From: Amycolatopsis eburnea
Lineage (GTDB): Bacteria; Actinomycetota; Actinomycetes; Mycobacteriales; Pseudonocardiaceae
Assembly: GCF_003937945.1 (NCBI RefSeq)
Contig: NZ_RSEC01000032.1
Coordinates: forward strand, 186,001 to 250,000
Direction of reading: 5' to 3'
DNA: 64,000 nucleotides
Part shown: positions 21,072-29,390 of the stretch, in pieces
How positions within the stretch are numbered: position 1 is the first letter of the stretch
Layout: the number at the start of each line of letters is the position of its first letter
Translations under genes and position numbers: made by a program
Notes under the pieces: generated by a model
What the model was told of the DNA's origin: nothing
What the model saw: the letters and a program-made list of their open reading frames with translations, nothing else
The model's database searches: none

Positions 21072-21689
21072 ATGACGGCGACGAGCCGCAAGGAGAAGGC
21101 CGCCGAGACGGCGGACGCGCTCAAGGCCGCGGCCAAGCGCGTCTTCGCGCGCAAGGGCTACCTGAACACCAAGATCACCGACATCACCGCCGAAGCGGGG
21201 CGGGCCGCGGGGTCGTTCTACAACCACTTCGCGGGCAAGGAAGAGCTGCTCGAGGCGCTCCTGGCCGATATCGCGGCGTCCGGCGACGAGAGCGCCGAGC
21301 GCGAGGACCACCTGAACGACTTCAGCGACCCGGCGGCCGTGCGCTGGCACGTCCGGCAGTACTGGGAGTTCTACCGGGACAACGCCGCGACCATGCTGGC
21401 GCTGCGCCAGGCGGCGATGGTCAGCGAGTCGTTCGCGCGCACGCTCGCGCGGTTCGGCGCTTCCCAGGCCGCCGACCTCGACGACCACCTCGCGCACGTC
21501 ACCCGCGCCGGGCTGAAGCTGCCGACGACGCCGGACCGCTGCGGGATGCTGATGTACAACCTCGTCGACGCCTTCGCGGCGACGTGGCTGCACGGCTCAC
21601 CGGCGGGCTGGACCCCGCCGACCGACGAAGAGGCGATCGAGCTGCTGACCCGGTTCGTCTACCGCGGCCTGACCGGCCACGACTACTGA
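21072..21689 (+). CDS. TetR family repressor of the monooxygenase
   Basis: The 205-residue protein has an N-terminal TetR HTH (FARKGYLNTKITDITAEAG, about residues 24-42, then GSFYNHFAGKEELL) and a helical ligand domain. The start is ATG 21072, with GGGAGG 6 bases upstream; in-frame GTG 21054 is less likely. It is divergent from the FAD monooxygenase with a paired operator in the gap, so it very probably represses that gene and itself. Its 3' end overlaps dapC by 7 bases tail to tail. Confidence 0.87.
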   Translation: MTATSRKEKAAETADALKAAAKRVFARKGYLNTKITDITAEAGRAAGSFYNHFAGKEELLEALLADIAASGDESAEREDHLNDFSDPAAVRWHVRQYWEFYRDNAATMLALRQAAMVSESFARTLARFGASQAADLDDHLAHVTRAGLKLPTTPDRCGMLMYNLVDAFAATWLHGSPAGWTPPTDEEAIELLTRFVYRGLTGHDY

Positions 21690-22774
21690 GTGAGCCGCTC
21701 CACGGCGGCGTCGACGCGCTCGTCGGTCGCGGTCAGCGCGACGCGGACGTGCTTGCCGCCCTTCGGGCCGTAGAACGTGCCGGGCGCGACCAGGATCCCG
21801 CGCTCGGCCAGCCACGCGACGGTGGCGTGGGCGTCCTCGTCCCGGGTGGACCACAGGTACAGGCCGGCCTCGGAGTGGTCGACGCGGAAGCCGTTGTCCT
21901 CCAACGCCTTCCGCAGCACGAGCCGGCGACGCGCGTAGCGGCCGCGCTGGGCTTCCAGCGCCTCGTCGTCGGTCAGCGCGGCGACCATGGCCTCCTGGAC
22001 CGGGCGCGGCACGATCATGCCCGCGTGCTTGCGGATGTCGAGCAGCTGCTTGACCAGGCGCGGGTCACCGGTCAGGAACCCGGCGCGGTAGCTGGCCAGG
22101 TTCGCCGACTTCGACAGCGAGTGGACCGCGAGCAGGCCGTCGGTCCGGCCGCCGGAGACGTCCGGGTGCAGGATCGACAGCGGTTCGGCCTCCCAGCCGA
22201 GCGCCAGGTAGCACTCGTCGGAGACCACGACGACGTCCCGCTCGCGCGCCCACTCGACGACCTTGCGCAGGTGTTCGGCCGGGAGCACCTTGCCGGTCGG
22301 GTTGGACGGCGAGTTCAGCCAGATCATCGCCGGCTTCTGCGGGCCGAGCGCGAACGTGCTGTCGGCGCGCAGGATCGACGCGCCCGCCAGCAGCGCCCCG
22401 ACCTCGTACGTCGGGTACGCCAGCTCCGGGATGACGACGAGGTCACCCGCGCCGAAGCCGAGCAGGCGCGGCAGCCAGGCCACGGCCTCCTTGGACCCGA
22501 TCGTCGGGAGCACGGCGTCCGGCTCGATGCCCGTGACCCCGTGCCGGCGCCCGAGCGCGGCGATCGCGGCCGCGCGCAGCGCCGGGATGCCGTGCGTGGT
22601 CGGGTACCCGGGGATCTCCGAAACCGACGCCAGCGCGTCGCGGATGCCGGCCGGGACCGGGTCGACCGGGGTGCCGATGGAGAGGTCGACGACCCCGCCG
22701 GGATGCGCCTGCGCCGTGGCCTTGACCTCGGCGAGCGAATCCCAGGGGAAGTCGGGCAGCGCGACCGGGCTCAT
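21683..22774 (-). CDS. dapC: Succinyldiaminopimelate transaminase
   Basis: The 363-residue fold-type I PLP aminotransferase makes N-succinyl-LL-DAP between the DapD and DapE steps. Visible features are the SPSNPTGK region, DECYLALGWE, and the PLP lysine in HSLSKSANLASYR. The start ATG overlaps the ferredoxin stop by 4 bases, so the two are translationally coupled. The ferredoxin-dapC pairing is also found in mycobacteria, which supports dapC over a generic aminotransferase. Confidence 0.9.
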   Translation of the reverse strand: MSPVALPDFPWDSLAEVKATAQAHPGGVVDLSIGTPVDPVPAGIRDALASVSEIPGYPTTHGIPALRAAAIAALGRRHGVTGIEPDAVLPTIGSKEAVAWLPRLLGFGAGDLVVIPELAYPTYEVGALLAGASILRADSTFALGPQKPAMIWLNSPSNPTGKVLPAEHLRKVVEWARERDVVVVSDECYLALGWEAEPLSILHPDVSGGRTDGLLAVHSLSKSANLASYRAGFLTGDPRLVKQLLDIRKHAGMIVPRPVQEAMVAALTDDEALEAQRGRYARRRLVLRKALEDNGFRVDHSEAGLYLWSTRDEDAHATVAWLAERGILVAPGTFYGPKGGKHVRVALTATDERVDAAVERLTQ

Positions 22775-23091
22775 TCGCCCTGCGGGGGCAGCGCCTTGAT
22801 GAAGGCCGGGTCGTTGGCCGTCTTGCCCACCTTGGAGGCGCCGCCGGGCGAGCCCAGCTCGTCGAAGAAGTCGACGTTGGCCTTGGTGTAGTCCGACCAG
22901 TTGTCCGGGACGTCGTCCTCGTAGTAGATCGCCTCGACCGGGCAGACCGGCTCGCAGGCGCCGCAGTCGACGCACTCGTCGGGGTGGATGTACAGCATCC
23001 GCTCGCCCTCGTAGATGCAGTCCACGGGGCACTCGTCGATACACGCCTTGTCGAGCACGTCGACGCAGGGCTCGGCGATCACGTAGGTCAC
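22771..23091 (-). CDS. fdxA: Seven-iron (3Fe-4S/4Fe-4S) ferredoxin
   Basis: The 106-residue ferredoxin has cluster-binding cysteines in CVDVLDKACIDECP and CVDCGACEPVCP, consistent with a 7Fe bacterial ferredoxin, and an acidic C-terminal extension. It is a soluble one-electron carrier, often serving cytochromes P450 and other oxygenases in actinomycetes. It is the first gene of the pair with dapC. The partner reductase is not in the window. Confidence 0.9.
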   Translation of the reverse strand: MTYVIAEPCVDVLDKACIDECPVDCIYEGERMLYIHPDECVDCGACEPVCPVEAIYYEDDVPDNWSDYTKANVDFFDELGSPGGASKVGKTANDPAFIKALPPQGE

Positions 23092-23200
23092 TGCGCACTC
23101 CTGCTTTTCTCTGCAAACAGCCAGTCCGTGCCGACATTACGCGGCATCGGCACCCGTTCGGTTGGTGAGGCAAGCCTTAGCCATACCCCGGGTATGGAGC

Positions 23201-23374
23201 TCACCGCTCGCGGCGGCGCGGGGGCGGGGTCGCCCGGGCGTCGCCGGTGATGACGAAGCGCGGCTTGGGGGCCTCGTCCTCGGCCTTCTTCTCCCCCACG
23301 GCCCGGTTGAACCCCTCGGAGATCTCGTCGACGAGCTTCTCGTTGTGCCGCTCGTCCTTGCGCTGGATGCCCAC
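23201..23374 (-). CDS. Small conserved-looking charged protein
   Basis: A 57-residue protein rich in Lys, Glu and Arg (KDERHNEKLVDEISEGFNRAV) with a Pro/Arg-rich end. No family recognised. GTG at 23374 is preferred over GTG 23422 because GAGGAGG lies 5 bases before it, and a minus-strand TAGATT (23428-23423) would place the transcript start between the two. It is divergent from the GNAT gene, and the two -10 boxes overlap. Confidence 0.5.
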   Translation of the reverse strand: MGIQRKDERHNEKLVDEISEGFNRAVGEKKAEDEAPKPRFVITGDARATPPPRRRER

Positions 23375-23431
23375 GGCCACCTCCTCGGAAATCCGTTCCG
23401 CGGCCTTCACCGCCTCCGTCACAATCTAGCG

Positions 23432-24214
23432 GTGAACACACCGGAGACGCTCGAAATCGCCTGCAGCAGAGCATGGCCGCCGGTGGTCGAGGAGTACCTG
23501 GGCGAGTGGCGGCTGCGCTGGGCGGACGGCTTCACCGGGCGCGCCAACAGCGTCCTCGCCGTCGGGGACCCCGGCCGTCCCGCGGCGGAGGCCCTGCGGG
23601 CGGTGTGTGACTTCGCCCACGATCGGGGGATCCCGCCGATGGCGCAGGTGGTCCGCGACAGCCCGAACGAGCACGCGATCGCCGCCGCGGGCTGGCTCCC
23701 GGCCACTTCCCACGGCGCCGGCCACGAGGTCGTCGTCCTCACTGTGGACAACCGCCACTTTCACGTGAAAGCGGCGGCCTCGGGTGTGGACAACCGCCAC
23801 TTTCACGTGAAAGTGGCGGACGAACCGACTCCCGGGTGGTGGGAGCTGGTGCTCGGGGCGGACGGCGATACGGCGGCCGCGCGGGCTGTGCTGACCGGCG
23901 GGAAGGTCGGGTACGGCGTCGTGGAGGACGGCGAGGTGACCACGGCCGTGGTCCGCGGGGCGCTGGTGGACGGCTGGCTGCACGTCGGACGGCTGGCGGT
24001 GCGCCCGGCGCACCGGCGGCGGGGGCTGGCGTCGGCGCTGATGGCGGCGCTGGGAACCTGGGGCGTGGAACAGGGAGCGGACCGCGCGGTGTTGCAGGTG
24101 GCGGAGGGGAACACGGGCGCGCTCGCGCTCTACGCGGGGCTCGGCTACGCCCCGCACCACAGATACCGGTACTGGGTGCCCGCACCCGGCTCGTGCGAGG
24201 ATTCGACGTCGTGA
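23432..24214 (+). CDS. GNAT acetyltransferase with palindromic element inside
   Basis: The 260-residue protein ends in a GNAT domain (about 165-250) with the acetyl-CoA signature RLAVRPAHRRRGLASALM and the following GNTGALALYAGLGY. The N-terminal half resembles a second, degenerate GNAT-like domain. Between them, a 14-residue unit containing VDNRHFHVK occurs twice in tandem, encoded by palindromic CTTTCACGTGAAAG DNA. The stop overlaps the fbiA start, so it probably belongs to the F420 operon. Substrate is unknown. GTG 23432 is chosen because CACAAT lies 6 bases upstream. Confidence 0.8.
   Translation: MNTPETLEIACSRAWPPVVEEYLGEWRLRWADGFTGRANSVLAVGDPGRPAAEALRAVCDFAHDRGIPPMAQVVRDSPNEHAIAAAGWLPATSHGAGHEVVVLTVDNRHFHVKAAASGVDNRHFHVKVADEPTPGWWELVLGADGDTAAARAVLTGGKVGYGVVEDGEVTTAVVRGALVDGWLHVGRLAVRPAHRRRGLASALMAALGTWGVEQGADRAVLQVAEGNTGALALYAGLGYAPHHRYRYWVPAPGSCEDSTS
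23743..23819. repeat. Two palindromic elements as a 42-base tandem repeat inside a gene
   Basis: Units beginning TGTGGACAACCGCC start at 23743 and 23785. Palindromes 23752-23777 (one mismatch pair) and 23794-23819 (perfect, 26 bases) have the core CTTTCACGTGAAAG. The period of 42 bases keeps the reading frame of the acetyltransferase. Confidence 0.85.
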
Positions 24215-25200
24215 AGATCGTGGTAGTGGTCGGCGGAGTGGGCGGGGCCCGCTTCCTGCTGGGTGTCAAGGCAGCGCTGGGCATGGCACCGGAAGGTGCT
24301 TCGGAGTCCGAGCACGAGGTGACGGCGCTGGTCAACACCGGCGACGACGTCTGGATGCACGGGCTGCGGATCTGCCCCGACCTGGACACCTGCATGTACA
24401 CCCTCGGCGGCGGGATCGACAAGGAACGCGGCTGGGGGCACGCGGGCGAGACCTGGGTGGTCAAGGAGGAACTGGCGGCCTACGGCGCCGACCCGGACTG
24501 GTTCGGGCTCGGCGACAAGGACATCGCCACCCACCTGATCCGGTCGCGGATGCTGCGCGCGGGCTACCCGCTCTCGGCGGTGACCGAGGCCCTGTGCGAC
24601 CGCTGGCAGCCCGGCGTCCGGCTGCTACCGATGTCGGACGACCGCGTCGAGACGCACGTCGTGATCGACGACCCGGAGCAGGACGGGCAGCAGAAGGCCA
24701 TCCACTTCCAGGAGTGGTGGGTGCGCTACCGCGCCGAGCCGAAGGCGCACTCGATCGTCCCGGTCGGCGCCGACGAGGCCAAGCCCGCGCCGGGCGTCCT
24801 CGAAGCGATCAAGGACGCCGACGCCGTGCTGTTCGCGCCGTCGAACCCGGTCGTGTCGGTGGGCACCGTGCTGGGCGTGCCGGGGGTCCGGGAGGCGCTG
24901 CGCAAGACGTCGGCCGGGGTCGTCGGGGTGTCGCCGATCATCGGCGGCAAGGCGCTGCGCGGGATGGCCGACGCCTGCCTGGACGCGATCGGCGTCGAGA
25001 CGTCGGCCGAGGCGGTGGGCCGCCACTACGGCTCGCGCAAGGACGGCGGCGTGCTCGACGGCTGGCTGATCGCCGAGGGCGAGACGGCCGACGTACCGGG
25101 CGTGACCGTCCGCGACGTCCCGCTGCTGATGTCCGATGTGGACGCGACCGCGGCGATGGCCCGCGCGGCGCTCGAACTCGCCGGAGCCCCTGTTGAGTGA
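24211..25200 (+). CDS. fbiA: 2-phospho-L-lactate (phosphoenolpyruvate) transferase of F420 synthesis
   Basis: The 329-residue CofD/FbiA enzyme begins with the nucleotide-binding [13 protein letters not shown] and contains [20 protein letters not shown] and [11 protein letters not shown], all typical of the family. It joins Fo to the activated lactyl or enolpyruvyl phosphate, giving F420-0 or its dehydro form. GTG at 24211 overlaps the GNAT stop (GTGA), which indicates translational coupling; fbiB follows with an 8-base overlap. Confidence 0.95.
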   Translation: MKIVVVVGGVGGARFLLGVKAALGMAPEGASESEHEVTALVNTGDDVWMHGLRICPDLDTCMYTLGGGIDKERGWGHAGETWVVKEELAAYGADPDWFGLGDKDIATHLIRSRMLRAGYPLSAVTEALCDRWQPGVRLLPMSDDRVETHVVIDDPEQDGQQKAIHFQEWWVRYRAEPKAHSIVPVGADEAKPAPGVLEAIKDADAVLFAPSNPVVSVGTVLGVPGVREALRKTSAGVVGVSPIIGGKALRGMADACLDAIGVETSAEAVGRHYGSRKDGGVLDGWLIAEGETADVPGVTVRDVPLLMSDVDATAAMARAALELAGAPVE

Positions 25201-26530
25201 CCACGCTTCCGCCAAGCTGGAGATCCTGCCCGTCCCCGGGCTCCCGGAGTTCCGCCCCGGCGACGACCTGACCGGCGCGATCGTCGCCGCGGCGCCCTGG
25301 CTGCGCTCGGGCGACGTCCTGGTCGTGACCAGCAAGATCGTCTCCAAGGCCGAGGGCAGGCTCGTGCGCGTGCCGACCGACCCGGAGGCCCGCGACGCCG
25401 AACGCCGCAAGCTCGTCGAGCAGGAGGCCGTGCGGGTGGTCGCGCGGATCGCGCGCACGGTGATCACCGAGAACCCGCTGGGCATCGTGCAGGCCGCGTC
25501 CGGGATCGACGCGTCCAATGTGGCCGGTGACGAGGTCGCGCTGCTGCCCGCCGACCCGGACGCCTCCGCGCTGGCGCTGCGCAACGGCCTGCGCGAACGG
25601 CTCGGCGTCGAGGTCGCCGTCATCATCACCGACACGATGGGCCGCGCCTGGCGCGTCGGGCAGACCGACAACGCGATCGGCGCGTCCGGGCTGCGCGTGC
25701 TGCACGCCTACCGCGGGCAGATCGACGGGCAGGGCAACGAGCTCGCCGTCACCGAGGTCGCCGTCGCCGACGAACTGGCGGCGGCCGCCGACCTGGTCAA
25801 GGGCAAGCTGGGCGGGATGCCGGTCGCGGTGGTGCGCGGGCTCGACCTCGTCGACGACGGCTCGACCGCGCGGAACCTGATCCGCCCGCTGGAAGAGGAC
25901 CTCTTCCGGCTGGGCACCAACGAAGCCATCGCGCAGGGGCGCCGGGAAGCCGTCCCGGCCCGGCGATCGGTGCGCCGGTTCGCGGACGAGCCGGTGGATC
26001 CCGACGCGCTGCGGCGGGCGGTGGGGTCCGCGCTGACCGCGCCCGCGCCGCACCACACGCACCCGGTCCGGTTCGTCTGGCTGCGCGACGGCGGAACGCG
26101 CAAGAAGCTGCTCGACGCCATGCGCGAATCGTGGCGGGCCGACCTGGCCGGCGACGAATTCACCGAGGAGCAGATCGCGAAGCGGCTCAGCCGCGGCGAC
26201 ATCCTGTACCGGGCACCGGAAGTCGTCATCCCGTTCCTGGTGCCGGACGGCGCCCACACCTACCGCGACGACCGCCGCAACGCCTGCGAGAAGACGATGT
26301 TCACCGTGGCGGGCGGCGCGGCGGTGCAGGGCCTGCTGGTCGCGCTGGCGGCCGAAGGGCTCGGCTCGTGCTGGATCGGGTCGACGATCTTCGCGGCGGA
26401 CCTCGTGCGGGACGTCCTCGGCCTGGACGAGCGCTGGCAGCCGCTGGGCTCGGTCGCGATCGGCGTCCCGCTGGAATCGCCGCCCCCGCGCGGGGAAGTC
26501 TCGCCGGGCGAAGGGTTGCTGGAGCTGTGA
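25193..26530 (+). CDS. fbiB: Coenzyme F420:L-glutamate ligase, bifunctional
   Basis: The 445-residue two-domain FbiB has an N-terminal CofE-like gamma-glutamyl ligase (about 1-240, [30 protein letters not shown]) and a C-terminal nitroreductase-like FMN domain (about 250-445, [14 protein letters not shown]). It adds the poly-gamma-glutamate tail to F420 and reduces dehydro-F420-0. The start is TTG 25193, overlapping the fbiA end by 8 bases. The domain fusion matches the mycobacterial enzyme. Confidence 0.94.
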   Translation: MSDHASAKLEILPVPGLPEFRPGDDLTGAIVAAAPWLRSGDVLVVTSKIVSKAEGRLVRVPTDPEARDAERRKLVEQEAVRVVARIARTVITENPLGIVQAASGIDASNVAGDEVALLPADPDASALALRNGLRERLGVEVAVIITDTMGRAWRVGQTDNAIGASGLRVLHAYRGQIDGQGNELAVTEVAVADELAAAADLVKGKLGGMPVAVVRGLDLVDDGSTARNLIRPLEEDLFRLGTNEAIAQGRREAVPARRSVRRFADEPVDPDALRRAVGSALTAPAPHHTHPVRFVWLRDGGTRKKLLDAMRESWRADLAGDEFTEEQIAKRLSRGDILYRAPEVVIPFLVPDGAHTYRDDRRNACEKTMFTVAGGAAVQGLLVALAAEGLGSCWIGSTIFAADLVRDVLGLDERWQPLGSVAIGVPLESPPPRGEVSPGEGLLEL

Positions 26531-27072
26531 CGCTGCACGCGAACGCCGTCGCGACGCTGGATTCGTGGCGGCCGGAGGATCCCGCGCAGGAATCCCTGCG
26601 GCAGGCGTTCCTCGGCTTCTTGGCGGCACGCGAGGACAGTTGTCAGCGCTCGTGCGCGGCCGGGCACCTCACGGCGTCGGCCGTGCTGCTGGACCACACC
26701 GGCACGCGGGTGCTGCTCACGCTGCACCCGCGAGTCGGCCGCTGGCTGCAGCTCGGCGGGCACTGCGAGCCGTCGGACACGTCGCTGGCCGGAGCGGCGC
26801 TGCGGGAGGCCACCGAGGAGTCCGGCATGCCGGGCCTGCGGATCTCGGCCGAGCCGGTGCACCTGGACGTCCACCCGATCACGTGCTCGCTCGGCGTCCC
26901 GACGCGCCACTTCGACGTCCGGTTCGCGGTCCGCGCGCCGGCAGGTGCTTCGCCGGTGCGCAGCGACGAGTCCGACGACCTGCGGTGGTGGCCGGCGGAC
27001 GCGCTCCCGGCGGGGTCGGAAGATCTCGCCGATCTGGTGAAAGCGGCCGTTCCTGTCGGTGCCGGGCACTAG
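26527..27072 (+). CDS. Nudix hydrolase
   Basis: The 181-residue protein carries a Nudix box with [20 protein letters not shown] followed by EESG (G-x5-E-x7-REUXEEXG pattern). Nudix enzymes hydrolyse nucleoside diphosphate-linked compounds. GTG 26527 overlaps the fbiB stop by 4 bases, so it is co-translated with the F420 genes. A link to F420 chemistry (for example removal of a damaged precursor) is possible but not shown. Confidence 0.85.
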   Translation: MTLHANAVATLDSWRPEDPAQESLRQAFLGFLAAREDSCQRSCAAGHLTASAVLLDHTGTRVLLTLHPRVGRWLQLGGHCEPSDTSLAGAALREATEESGMPGLRISAEPVHLDVHPITCSLGVPTRHFDVRFAVRAPAGASPVRSDESDDLRWWPADALPAGSEDLADLVKAAVPVGAGH

Positions 27073-27099
27073 CCTGGGACGCGGACAGGGAGGGACCAC

Positions 27100-27792
27100 A
27101 TGGCCACGCAGTTCCCCGAGCGGGTGCACTACCACTCCGGAAGCGGTGGGGACACCGGGGTGTTCGGCTACATCGTGCTCGGGCTGATCATCCTGGGCGT
27201 CATCGTGTTCATCATCGCGGTGATCGTGCGCGTGTCGAAGATGCGGCGCGAAGAGGCGATGAAGAACGGCGGGCAGTTCCCGCCGAACTTCCCGCCGCAG
27301 CAAGGGTTCGCGGGTTCCGCGCCACCGTCGCAGGGGTTCCCGCAGCAGCCCGGGTTCGAGGGTGCCGCGGCGCCACAGGGGTTTGCGCCCACGCAGGCGG
27401 GTTCCGCAGCCCAGCCAGGGTTCGCGCCACCGGGTGCCGCGCCGCAGCCAGGGTTCGCGCCCACGCAAGCGGATTCCGCAGCCCAGCCCGGGTTCGCGCC
27501 ACCGGGTGCCGCGCCGCAGCCCGGATTCGCCCCGGCGCAAGCGGGTTCCGCGCCCCAGCCGGGGTTCGCGCCCACGGGTGCCGCGCCCCAGCCGGGGTTC
27601 CCTCCGGCGCAAGCGGGTTCCGCGCCGCCGTCGCAAGGGTTCCCGCAGCAGCCCGGCTACCCGCCTTCGCCGCAGCAGGGTTTCCCGCAGCAGCCGGGGT
27701 ACCCGCCCGCGCCGCAGCAGTACGCGCCGCAAGGGCCGTCGTTCCCGCAGCAGCCGCTGCCGGGTCCGGGAGCGGGGCCGCAGAGCTGGTGA
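27100..27792 (+). CDS. Single-pass membrane protein with long Pro/Gln/Ala repeat tail
   Basis: The 230-residue protein has a short N-terminus, one membrane helix (about residues 21-45, GYIVLGLIILGVIVFIIAVI), a basic KMRREE stop-transfer stretch and a 175-residue low-complexity tail built on QPGFAPPGAAP-type repeats. The tail is likely disordered and cytoplasmic by the positive-inside rule. Similar tails occur in actinomycete cell-division and septal proteins, but no domain fixes the function. Its stop overlaps the GntR start. Confidence 0.8.
   Translation: MATQFPERVHYHSGSGGDTGVFGYIVLGLIILGVIVFIIAVIVRVSKMRREEAMKNGGQFPPNFPPQQGFAGSAPPSQGFPQQPGFEGAAAPQGFAPTQAGSAAQPGFAPPGAAPQPGFAPTQADSAAQPGFAPPGAAPQPGFAPAQAGSAPQPGFAPTGAAPQPGFPPAQAGSAPPSQGFPQQPGYPPSPQQGFPQQPGYPPAPQQYAPQGPSFPQQPLPGPGAGPQSW
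27390..27620 (+). repeat. Tandem coding repeats, about 72-base period
   Basis: Alternating units of about 33 and 39 bases begin GGGTTCGCGCC and encode QPGFAPPGAAP and QPGFAPTQAGSAA. About three full 72-base periods are visible, in frame. Copy number may vary between strains. Confidence 0.7.
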
Positions 27793-28154
27793 TCGTCCCC
27801 TTCGACAGCTCCTCTTCGGTGCCGCCCTTCGAGCAGGTCCGGTCCGGGCTCGCCGCGCGGATCAACGACCGGAGCCTGGCCGTGGGCACCAAACTGCCGA
27901 CGGTCCGGCAGCTCGCGGCCGACCTCGGCATCGCCCCGAACACCGTCGCGCGCGCCTACCGCGAGCTGGAGGAAGCGGGCCTGATCGAGACACGCGGCCG
28001 CGCGGGCAGCTTCGTCGCGGCGGCCGGCGACCAGAGCCGCCGCCGCGCCCAAGAGGCCGCCGCGGAGTACGCGCAGGTCACTCGTAAGCTGGGCCTGGGT
28101 TCCGCCGAGGCGCTGTCGATCGTCCGCGCCGCGCTCGACGAGGGGAATGGCTGA
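27789..28154 (+). CDS. GntR family regulator, YtrA-type
   Basis: The 121-residue protein has a winged HTH of the GntR family (PPFEQVRSGLAARI, then LPTVRQLAADLGIAPNTVAR and ELEEAGLIETRGRAGSFV) and only a short C-terminal helix, as in the YtrA subfamily that usually controls adjacent ABC transporter or membrane-protein genes. GTG 27789 overlaps the preceding stop and its own TGA overlaps the next ATG, so three genes form one coupled unit. Confidence 0.88.
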   Translation: MIVPFDSSSSVPPFEQVRSGLAARINDRSLAVGTKLPTVRQLAADLGIAPNTVARAYRELEEAGLIETRGRAGSFVAAAGDQSRRRAQEAAAEYAQVTRKLGLGSAEALSIVRAALDEGNG

Positions 28155-28417
28155 TGGTGAGCGTGCTGATGCTGCTGATCATCCTGGTGGTGCTCGGGGG
28201 CATCGTCGGGGCGGTGCTGCTGATCGTCAACTCGAGCAAGCCCAAGCAGCCGCCGTACCCGCCGCAGTACCCGGGTTACCAGCAGCCGGGCTATCCGCCC
28301 CAGCAGGGCTTCCCGGGCCAGCAGCCCCCGGGCTACCCGCCCCAGCCGCCGTACCCCGGCCAGCAGCCGCCGTACCCGCCCCCGCCGGGCGGCTATCCCC
28401 CGCCGCCGCAGCAGTAG
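28154..28417 (+). CDS. Small membrane protein with Pro/Gly/Tyr-rich tail
   Basis: The 87-residue protein is an N-terminal membrane helix (residues 2-26, LMLLIILVVLGGIVGAVLLI) followed by PPYPPQYPGYQQPGYPPQQG-like low complexity. It has the same plan as the protein at 27100 on the other side of the GntR gene. No domain recognised. Its ATG overlaps the GntR stop by one base. Confidence 0.75.
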   Translation: MVSVLMLLIILVVLGGIVGAVLLIVNSSKPKQPPYPPQYPGYQQPGYPPQQGFPGQQPPGYPPQPPYPGQQPPYPPPPGGYPPPPQQ

Positions 28418-28490
28418 CCGAACGCAAGGCCAAGGTGCGACGGCTCGCCGGGCGCGGCGTCGCCGGTGGGCCACCTGGCCTCGAAGGGCC

Positions 28491-29387
28491 TCACATGGCG
28501 CGGTAGTCGCGCAGCTCGATGCGGGGCCCGAAGCGCGGGCGCGTGTGCCCGGCCGCCTCCAGGTACCGGACCGCCCGCTGCCGCTGCGGGGCGTACGGCG
28601 CCAGCAGCTCCGCCATCCCCGCGTCGTCCGTTTTCGTGCCCGCCAGCGCGTGCCCGACCATCGACGGGATGTTGTAGTCGCCGAAGCTCACCGCGTCCGG
28701 GTCGCCCCACGCGCGCTGCGCGATCTCCGCCGCCGTCCAGACGCCGATGCCCGGGACCTGCCGCAGCCAGTGCCGTCCTTCGAGCCCGCGCAGCTGGACG
28801 GCCCGCTCCAGGTGGGCGGCGACGCGAGCCGCGTTGAGCAGGGCCGTCCGGCGCTTGATGTCGACGCCCGCGCGGTGCCAGTGCCAGTCCGGCAGCGAGC
28901 GCAGCGCCACCGGCGTCGGCGGCACGCGCAACCGCTCCGGCCCGGGCCCGGGCGCCGGCGCGCCGAACCGGCGGCACAGCTCGGCCCACGACCGGATCGC
29001 CTCCTTGCCCGCGACCTTCTGCTCCAGCACGGCGAGCACCAGCCAGTCCCACACCACGCCCGTCGCACCCAGCCGCAGCCCGGGGTTCGCCCGCCGGGCC
29101 CGCGCGACGACGTCGTGGTGCGCGACGAACCCGCTGTCGTCGTCCTCCGCCCCCAGCAGTGCCGGGACGCCGCTGAGCAGGCGATCTTTCCCGTCACCCC
29201 AGGCCGCCGCCTCGATCCGCCCGTCGGTGAGCCGGCGCAGCGCCAGCGTGCCAGGGCCGTCCGCGGTGTTCGACGCGAGCCAGGTGATCCCGCGCTCGTC
29301 GGTGAGGATGTTCAGCGACCCGCGGCCGCGCTTCAGCGGACTCAGGACCCTCCCCAAGTCGACCTCGAACGCGGGACGCCAGAACAT
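28491..29387 (-). CDS. HhH-GPD DNA glycosylase, AlkA-like
   Basis: The 298-residue protein has a helix-hairpin-helix (LRQVPGIGVWTAAEIAQRA, near residue 215) and, about 15 residues on, SFGDYNIP, where Asp is the expected catalytic residue of the HhH-GPD superfamily. It lacks the Cys cluster of EndoIII types, so 3-methyladenine or other alkylated-base excision is likely. It starts 3 bases after the upstream sugar nucleotidyltransferase stop, in the same orientation. Confidence 0.82.
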   Translation of the reverse strand: MFWRPAFEVDLGRVLSPLKRGRGSLNILTDERGITWLASNTADGPGTLALRRLTDGRIEAAAWGDGKDRLLSGVPALLGAEDDDSGFVAHHDVVARARRANPGLRLGATGVVWDWLVLAVLEQKVAGKEAIRSWAELCRRFGAPAPGPGPERLRVPPTPVALRSLPDWHWHRAGVDIKRRTALLNAARVAAHLERAVQLRGLEGRHWLRQVPGIGVWTAAEIAQRAWGDPDAVSFGDYNIPSMVGHALAGTKTDDAGMAELLAPYAPQRQRAVRYLEAAGHTRPRFGPRIELRDYRAM

Positions 29388-29390
29388 CGG

